A DNA stretch of 64,000 nt from JAHBNG01 sp039028975 (GTDB lineage Bacteria; Chloroflexota; Anaerolineae; Caldilineales; Caldilineaceae). Position numbers and translations under genes: made by a program. How positions within the stretch are numbered: the first letter of the stretch is position 1; each line of letters opens with the position of its first letter. The notes under the pieces are model-generated. The model had not been told where the DNA came from. It did not search any database and saw only the letters and a program-made list of their open reading frames with translations. Of the stretch, positions 59,379-64,000 are shown in pieces. The stretch lies in contig JBCCHB010000009.1 in the NCBI GenBank assembly GCA_039028975.1, positions 62,001 through 126,000 on the forward strand, written 5' to 3'.

Positions 59379-61673
59379 ATGACAGTACAAACCGGGCCTC
59401 CCGCCCCCACAACCCAACGCTCCCCTCTCTGGCAGCGCTACCAGGAACTGCGCCTAATCGGGCAGGATCCGGTATTGGCTATGGGGCTGATTTTGGTGGG
59501 GTTGTTTGCGGTGCTCTTTATCGCCTACCCGCTGATCCGAGTGATTTGGCAGGGCTTCTTTGAGCTAGAGACGGGGGCCTTTAGCCTCGAATATTTTGAG
59601 CGCTTTGTGCGGCCAGATTTCCGGGCCTATAACTGGCAGTTGCTGCGCGACACCATGCTCATGGGTCTCTATACGGCCACGGGCGGCACACTGCTAGGCT
59701 TCATCTTTGCCTACACCCTAGTCCGCTGCGACGTGCCGGGTGCCCGCTTTTTTCACGTCTTTACACTGCTGCCCACTATTTCGCCCCCCTTTGCCATTGC
59801 CATCGCCACCATTCTGCTCTTTGGCCGCAACGGGCTGGTGACCAAACAGCTTCTGGGCATCCGCTTTGTGGCCGGGGCCAACGATGTCTACGGGCTGGAT
59901 GGGCTGGTCTTTGTGCAGATCATCACCTTCTTCCCTGTTGCCTATCTGATCATCCGTGCCATGCTCGAACGGCTCGACCCGGCCATTGAGGAAGCCGCAC
60001 TGAGCCTCGGTGCCTCTAAACTCCACATCTTCCGTACGGTCACCCTGCCTCTTCTCATCCCCGGACTGGCTGGATCGTTCTTGCTGCTCTTTGTTGAGTC
60101 TATGGCGGACTTGGGCAACCCGCTGCTGTTAGGGGGTAATGCCAACGTGTTATCGGTGGAAATCTTCCTCGCCATCAACGGCCTCTTTGATCAGCAGAAG
60201 GGCGCGGCCCTCTCGCTGATTTTGCTCATCCCTACGCTGACTATCTTCTTGTTACAGCGTTACTACGTCTCCCGTCGCTCTTACGTGGCGGTGACGGGCA
60301 AGCCCACGGGCGGCCAGAGCAAGGTCAAGGAGCCGCTGATTCGCTGGAGCTTCATCACGGTGACCGCGCTCACGCTCTTTCTGATCATCGCGCTTTATCT
60401 GTCCATTCTCTTTGGCTCGTTCACCACCCTGTGGGGCATCAACTACACGCCCGATCTTACCCACTACCAGACCGCATTTAGCCGTGGCCTCAACGCCATT
60501 CTATCTACCACTTTTCTTTCGACCGTCGCTACCCCTATTGCCGGACTGATTGGCATGGTCATCGCTTACTTGGTGGTGCGCAAAGCCTTCATCGGCAAAC
60601 AGACGCTGGACTTCACCTCCAATCTGGGCGGCGCGGTGCCGGGGACGATTTTGGGCATCGGCTACATCATCGCCTTCATTAACGCGCCCATGATTGTGGT
60701 TGGCACTTTCTATGCGCTGATGGCCGCGTATCTGGTTTCACAGGTGGCTGGACGCTGGCTCGTTCGGGTGGCGATTCTGGCCGTGGGAACTGTGGTGGGC
60801 TACTACTTCAACTGGCTGCCCTACCTCTTGCAGATCTCGGAAAACGGTTGGCGCTATCTCATCGCGGGTGGTCTTGCTCTGGTCATGCTGCTGGCTCTTG
60901 CCTTTGCTAAAGAGGGACGACGGCGGTTGATTCTGTGGACCATGCTAGCCATGATCGGCTGGCTGATCATCTACAACCTCAGCCCGCTGGTCACCGAACC
61001 GCTGGCCCGCTGGGGTCGCACGCTGCCTGGCCTCAACTGGCCCAAAGTGGTGACCCGCCTTTCTGTCTTCCTCACCGTCTTTACGCGGCCCACCATGGCC
61101 ATCATCGGCTTCACCTATCTCATGCTGGGCGTCTTTTTGGTGATGCAGGTTAAAACCGCAGCCCGCTGGATTGTGGCAACGCTGCTGCTCATTCTAAGCG
61201 CCGCACTCGTCTTCTGGGGGCGACCGTTGGCCCTGGTCGGTACCCCCTACATTGTGATTGCAGCCTATGCTGTGCGTAGTCTACCTGCTTCGGTCCGCGC
61301 TGGCGTGGCCGCACTCCAGCAGATCGATCCCGCCATTGAGGAAGCCTCAACCAATCTGGGTGCTGACGCCCAATACACCTTCCGCAACGTCACCCTGCCG
61401 CTGATCATTCCCGCCTTTATCGCTGGCCTCATCTTCGCCTTCGCCCGCCACATGACCAGCCTCTCCGCCATCATCTTCCTGACCACGCCGGAATGGCCCA
61501 TCCTCACCGTCTGGATTCTCAGCGAGGTAGAACAGGGCGGCATGAGCGTCGCCGCGGCCTACTCCGTCATCTTGATAGCGATTGTGCTCGCCGCGATTGG
61601 GTTGGTCTACTGGTGGTTGGGGCGGACTTTCGCTGGTGGCGAGGCGGTGGATTTGAGTGTAGGTGGGGGGTAA
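59379..61673 (+). CDS. Fe(III)/aminoethylphosphonate-type ABC permease, two fused domains
   Basis: A 764-aa permease with two complete BPD-type transmembrane domains in one chain, as in FbpB/SfuB/PhnV-type importers. EAA loops are LDPAIEEAALSLGASKLHIF and IDPAIEEASTNLGADAQYTF, followed by VTLPLLIP and VTLPLIIP. Extra TM segments between the halves (about residues 430-600) make it longer than typical FbpB (~500-560 aa). Codon use is more GC-rich than in most neighbours. It should work with the SBP at 56037 and ATPase at 62347. Confidence 0.9.
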   Translation: MTVQTGPPAPTTQRSPLWQRYQELRLIGQDPVLAMGLILVGLFAVLFIAYPLIRVIWQGFFELETGAFSLEYFERFVRPDFRAYNWQLLRDTMLMGLYTATGGTLLGFIFAYTLVRCDVPGARFFHVFTLLPTISPPFAIAIATILLFGRNGLVTKQLLGIRFVAGANDVYGLDGLVFVQIITFFPVAYLIIRAMLERLDPAIEEAALSLGASKLHIFRTVTLPLLIPGLAGSFLLLFVESMADLGNPLLLGGNANVLSVEIFLAINGLFDQQKGAALSLILLIPTLTIFLLQRYYVSRRSYVAVTGKPTGGQSKVKEPLIRWSFITVTALTLFLIIALYLSILFGSFTTLWGINYTPDLTHYQTAFSRGLNAILSTTFLSTVATPIAGLIGMVIAYLVVRKAFIGKQTLDFTSNLGGAVPGTILGIGYIIAFINAPMIVVGTFYALMAAYLVSQVAGRWLVRVAILAVGTVVGYYFNWLPYLLQISENGWRYLIAGGLALVMLLALAFAKEGRRRLILWTMLAMIGWLIIYNLSPLVTEPLARWGRTLPGLNWPKVVTRLSVFLTVFTRPTMAIIGFTYLMLGVFLVMQVKTAARWIVATLLLILSAALVFWGRPLALVGTPYIVIAAYAVRSLPASVRAGVAALQQIDPAIEEASTNLGADAQYTFRNVTLPLIIPAFIAGLIFAFARHMTSLSAIIFLTTPEWPILTVWILSEVEQGGMSVAAAYSVILIAIVLAAIGLVYWWLGRTFAGGEAVDLSVGGG

Positions 61674-61686
61674 TTTTGTGTCATTT

Positions 61687-62337
61687 ATGAATCCCTTACA
61701 TCTATTCTTTCAGCCAAGGCGCTTCTTTAACAATGAAAAGCTATTTGGTGCCAAAAATATTCCTGCGTTAGCTGCCATCTGCTACAGTCTTGCTCGGGTT
61801 CTAAACCGCGTAGATCGACAATTAACCCAAGCAGATATGGGCGGAAGAAATTCGCAAGCTGATATGATGAGCGAGTTGGCTCTTTTTGACTCCTGGTTAG
61901 ACTTTTGGCCGTTTATTTTACTAATAGCAGCCATTGGCTCACCTTTGATCTGGTGGATTGGCGGCTGGTGGTACAGTCTGAGAATTCGATGGTCAGATGT
62001 GCCGGAACGCGACGGTCGAAAAGCACGCGTTGTCTATGTTTATTCAGCCCTCATCGAGTCGGTCCCCGTGATCCTTGTAGCAGTAATCCACTCATTTGTA
62101 TATGCGAATTACTATGAAAGCTGGGTATCAGACAGCCTTTGGGAGGCGTTACTGCTTGTTTTCCCATTCTGGGCGTTAGTTGTGAGCTATATTGGTGTCC
62201 GTACAGTCTTTCCAGTGACGATCTGGAAAGCCCGTCTCTGGTTCCTAATCGTTCCATGCCTACTTTATACAGTCGGTTTGGTCTTGCTAATTGTCGCTGT
62301 TGAACTAATCGGAAACGGTATTTTTCCAACCACATAG
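61687..62337 (+). CDS. Yip1-like membrane protein
   Basis: About 216 aa from ATG 61687; upstream GTG codons at 61663 and 61678 are also in frame. The N-terminus MNPLHLFFQPRRFFNNEKLF is the hallmark lead of bacterial Yip1-domain proteins. Four to five TM segments follow (FILLIAAIGSPLIWWIGGWW; LIESVPVILVAVIHSFVY; ALLLVFPFWALVVSYIGVR; FLIVPCLLYTVGLVLLIVAV). Function unknown; eukaryotic relatives act in membrane traffic. AT-richer codon use than both neighbours and its place between permease and ATPase suggest a later insertion. Confidence 0.7.
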   Translation: MNPLHLFFQPRRFFNNEKLFGAKNIPALAAICYSLARVLNRVDRQLTQADMGGRNSQADMMSELALFDSWLDFWPFILLIAAIGSPLIWWIGGWWYSLRIRWSDVPERDGRKARVVYVYSALIESVPVILVAVIHSFVYANYYESWVSDSLWEALLLVFPFWALVVSYIGVRTVFPVTIWKARLWFLIVPCLLYTVGLVLLIVAVELIGNGIFPTT

Positions 62338-62346
62338 AGATAACAA

Positions 62347-63435
62347 TTGTTTTTACACCTCAAAAACCTAACCAAAACCTTCCCTGGACGCAGCGGCAGC
62401 GCCGACGTCATAGCGGTCAACGACGTCACCGTAACCATTGAACGCGGCCAGTTTGTGACCCTGCTCGGCCCCTCCGGCTGCGGCAAGACGACCACGCTGC
62501 GGCTGATTGCCGGCTTCGAGTTCCCCACTGCGGGCGACATTGTGCTGGACAGCGACGTGATCAACGAGCAGCCGCCCAACGTGCGAGACATGGCCATGGT
62601 CTTTCAGAGCTATGCCATCTTTCCGCATCTGACCGTCTTCGAGAATATCGCCTACGGTCTCAAGATCAAGAAGCTGGGGCGCAGCGAGATCAGCCAGCAG
62701 GTCGGTCATGCGCTGGAGATGACCGAACTGACTGGGCTGGAAAATCGCGCGCCTAACGAGCTAAGCGGTGGTCAGCAGCAACGGGTTGCGCTGGCGCGAG
62801 CGTTGGTCATGCAGCCCAAGGTGCTGCTCTTCGACGAACCGCTCAGCAACCTCGACGCCAAGCTACGTGTCCAAATGCGCAGCGAGATCCGCCGCATCCA
62901 GCAGGAGTTGGGCATCACCAGCGTCTACGTCACCCACGATCAGGATGAGGCCATGGTGCTCTCCGATTTGGTTGTGGTCATGGATCAGGGGCACATTCAG
63001 CAGGCAGGCAGCGCAGTGGAGATCTATCGCCGTCCCCAAAACCGCTTTGTGGCCGACTTCATTGGGCAAGCTAACTTTTTGCCCGTATCAATCAACGGTC
63101 ACGACGACGCAGGCTGGCACATCGCTCTCTTCGAGCAATCACTCACTATCAACGCGGCCAGCGAGAATGTCAGTTCAAGTGAAGCGAACGTGCTGCTCGT
63201 CCGTCCCGAGTCGATCCGCCTACATGGGTCCGAACCCGACGCAGGCATAACCGCGCTGCAAGGCACGGTACGACGCACGGCTTACCTCGGTTCCCTAGCC
63301 GAATATGACATTGACGTGGGTGGTCAGTTGGTCGCGGCCGCGGTATATGATCCCAGTGAGGAACAGCTCTATCCTGTGGGGTCCGAGGTTTGGTTGGAGC
63401 TGTTATCAGACAATCTGTATCTGCTAGCCAGTTGA
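62347..63435 (+). CDS. ABC transporter ATP-binding protein, FbpC/PotA type
   Basis: A 362-aa ATPase starting at TTG 62347. It has Walker A GPSGCGKTT, Q-loop MVFQSYAIFPH, signature LSGGQQQRVA, Walker B VLLFDEPLSNLDAKLR, H-loop VTHDQDEAM, and a C-terminal TOBE domain (from ~240) for regulation or substrate sensing. It energises the fused permease at 59379. It is the only CUT1/Fe-type ATPase in the window. It might also serve the three sugar importers that lack one, but its Fe/phosphonate context makes that unlikely. Confidence 0.93.
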   Translation: MFLHLKNLTKTFPGRSGSADVIAVNDVTVTIERGQFVTLLGPSGCGKTTTLRLIAGFEFPTAGDIVLDSDVINEQPPNVRDMAMVFQSYAIFPHLTVFENIAYGLKIKKLGRSEISQQVGHALEMTELTGLENRAPNELSGGQQQRVALARALVMQPKVLLFDEPLSNLDAKLRVQMRSEIRRIQQELGITSVYVTHDQDEAMVLSDLVVVMDQGHIQQAGSAVEIYRRPQNRFVADFIGQANFLPVSINGHDDAGWHIALFEQSLTINAASENVSSSEANVLLVRPESIRLHGSEPDAGITALQGTVRRTAYLGSLAEYDIDVGGQLVAAAVYDPSEEQLYPVGSEVWLELLSDNLYLLAS

Positions 63436-63787
63436 GGCGTCAGATTTCAAAGCATCAAGTTGGCGAAGAGCCTCATCTTGAATCATAGGCTCGATTTCCA
63501 GCGGGGCGAATTCTATACTCAGCTCCGTTTGAAAACCGGAGTTTGGTCTCTCCGGTAGAGGATACGGAAAACTCCGGTTTTCAAAGCGACCGCAGTATAG
63601 AACCGTTCCTTTTTGATTGGCCTTCAGCACGGCAACCGTGCGTTGCAGAATCCGCAGCTGATCGGCAGGATTATACTGTCCATAGCGTACAGGCAGTTCT
63701 CCATAGTCTACAAATCGCCAGCCGTAAAGGGTTTCCTTAAAATTTTCCTGCAGGACGTACCGAAATTGAAATTCAGAATGAGGATTG
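63424..63787 (-). pseudogene. 3' remnant of an unrecognised gene, with a repeat inserted
   Basis: Reading leftwards from about 63787 the frame encodes a plausible folded segment (FQFRYVLQENFKETLYGW, then RFVDYGELPVRYGQYNPADQ and LRILQRTVAVLKANQKGTV). It then runs in frame through a family-2 repeat and ends FAPLEIEPMIQDEALRQLDALKSDASTG-stop at 63424. No ATG/GTG/TTG precedes the conserved-looking part, which begins right after the PhnE-type gene. It therefore looks like a 5'-truncated gene whose C-terminal region also received a miniature element. It overlaps the end of the ATPase gene (plus) by 12 bp. Confidence 0.5.
63513..63600 (+). repeat. family-2 miniature repeat, reference copy
   Basis: 88 bp. 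CTATACTCAGCTCCGTTTG + AAAACCGGAGTTT at the left, and AAAACTCCGGTTTTCAAAG + CGACCGCAGTATAG at the right, form long imperfect terminal inverted repeats (TTTGAAAACCGGAGTTT is perfectly repeated inverted). It lies inside the gene remnant. Confidence 0.85.
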
Positions 63788-63793
63788 CCGATT

Positions 63794-64000
63794 CTACACC
63801 ACCCGTTGCCGCAGCGCAGAACTCACATAATCCATAATCGACACCACAATCGCAATCGCCAGGATCTGCGCGCTGGCAGCCCGATAGTTGAGTAGGTTGA
63901 TGTTCTGTTGTAAGAGGAAACCTATGCCGCCGCCGCCAGCAAAGCCGATGATGGTGGACATGCGCACGTTGATGTCCCACCGGTACATGGTGAAGGAGAT
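63794..64000 (-). CDS. phnE: phosphonate-type ABC permease, PhnE-like (partial)
   Basis: Only the C-terminal ~68 residues are in the window; the gene continues past the right edge. MYRWDINVRMSTIIGFAGGGGIGFLL is the conserved ATPase-contact and following segment of PhnE-type permeases. It is followed by a last TM segment (ASAQILAIAIVVSIMDYVSSALRQRVV). It faces the AEP/iron-type importer convergently. PhnE works with PhnC and PhnD, which are presumably to the right. Confidence 0.85.
   Translation of the reverse strand: MSFTMYRWDINVRMSTIIGFAGGGGIGFLLQQNINLLNYRAASAQILAIAIVVSIMDYVSSALRQRVV

Overview
The window reads as a chromosome segment of a Chloroflexota bacterium, most likely Anaerolineae/Caldilineae. 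This is an inference from the style of the proteins: many ABC-transporter lipoproteins whose lipobox cysteine is followed by A/T-x-P-V-P tracts, Thr/Pro-rich TPTPT linkers, frequent starts without a Shine-Dalgarno sequence (several TTG), and dense small intergenic repeats. No rRNA, tRNA or CRISPR array was recognised.

Layout. 1-1580: 3' part of a nucleotidyltransferase-phosphohexomutase fusion. 1801-9854: ROK repressor with a perfect palindromic operator, then an Opp/Dpp-type ABC importer (two permeases, two ATPases, a 63-aa membrane protein, a lipoprotein SBP), probably for oligosaccharides. 10008-10668: BrnT/BrnA toxin-antitoxin pair with the toxin split by a 119-bp element. 10699-18879: MFS transporter, SH3 lipoprotein, amidinotransferase-fold hydrolase, an uncharacterised two-gene membrane module followed by an arginase-fold protein, and mannose-6-phosphate isomerase. 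19361-33061 is mostly minus strand: PcrA/UvrD helicase with a 368-aa intein, RsgA, a lipoprotein, the SucA-SucB pair and a LysM protein, with a plus-strand PLP decarboxylase between. 34262-39375: a propeller receptor-ATPase followed by a second ATPase. 39579-54847: a NanA/DapA-type aldolase, a ThuA protein and three CUT1-like sugar importer sets (SBP plus two permeases each) with no ATPase, separated by a membrane protein/P-loop kinase pair. 56037-63435: an iron- or aminoethylphosphonate-type importer split by a SWIM-finger gene, a truncated P-loop gene and a Yip1-like gene. 63424-64000, minus strand: a gene remnant and the C-terminus of a PhnE-type permease.

How it fits together. Most of the window serves uptake of sugars, oligosaccharides and possibly phosphonates, with sugar-phosphate interconversion (phosphohexomutase, ManA, aldolase, ThuA) and TCA-cycle oxidation (SucAB).

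The main unexpected layer is repetitive. At least two families of 70-180 bp miniature elements with imperfect terminal inverted repeats and TATA-like ends are scattered between genes (eight copies of one, four of the other), and a third hairpin element has the same ends. One copy supplies the end of a gene and another lies inside a gene remnant. Other highlights are an intein with a GIY-YIG-like rather than LAGLIDADG nuclease region, the propeller-ATPase pair, and the MotAB/ZorAB-like membrane pair.
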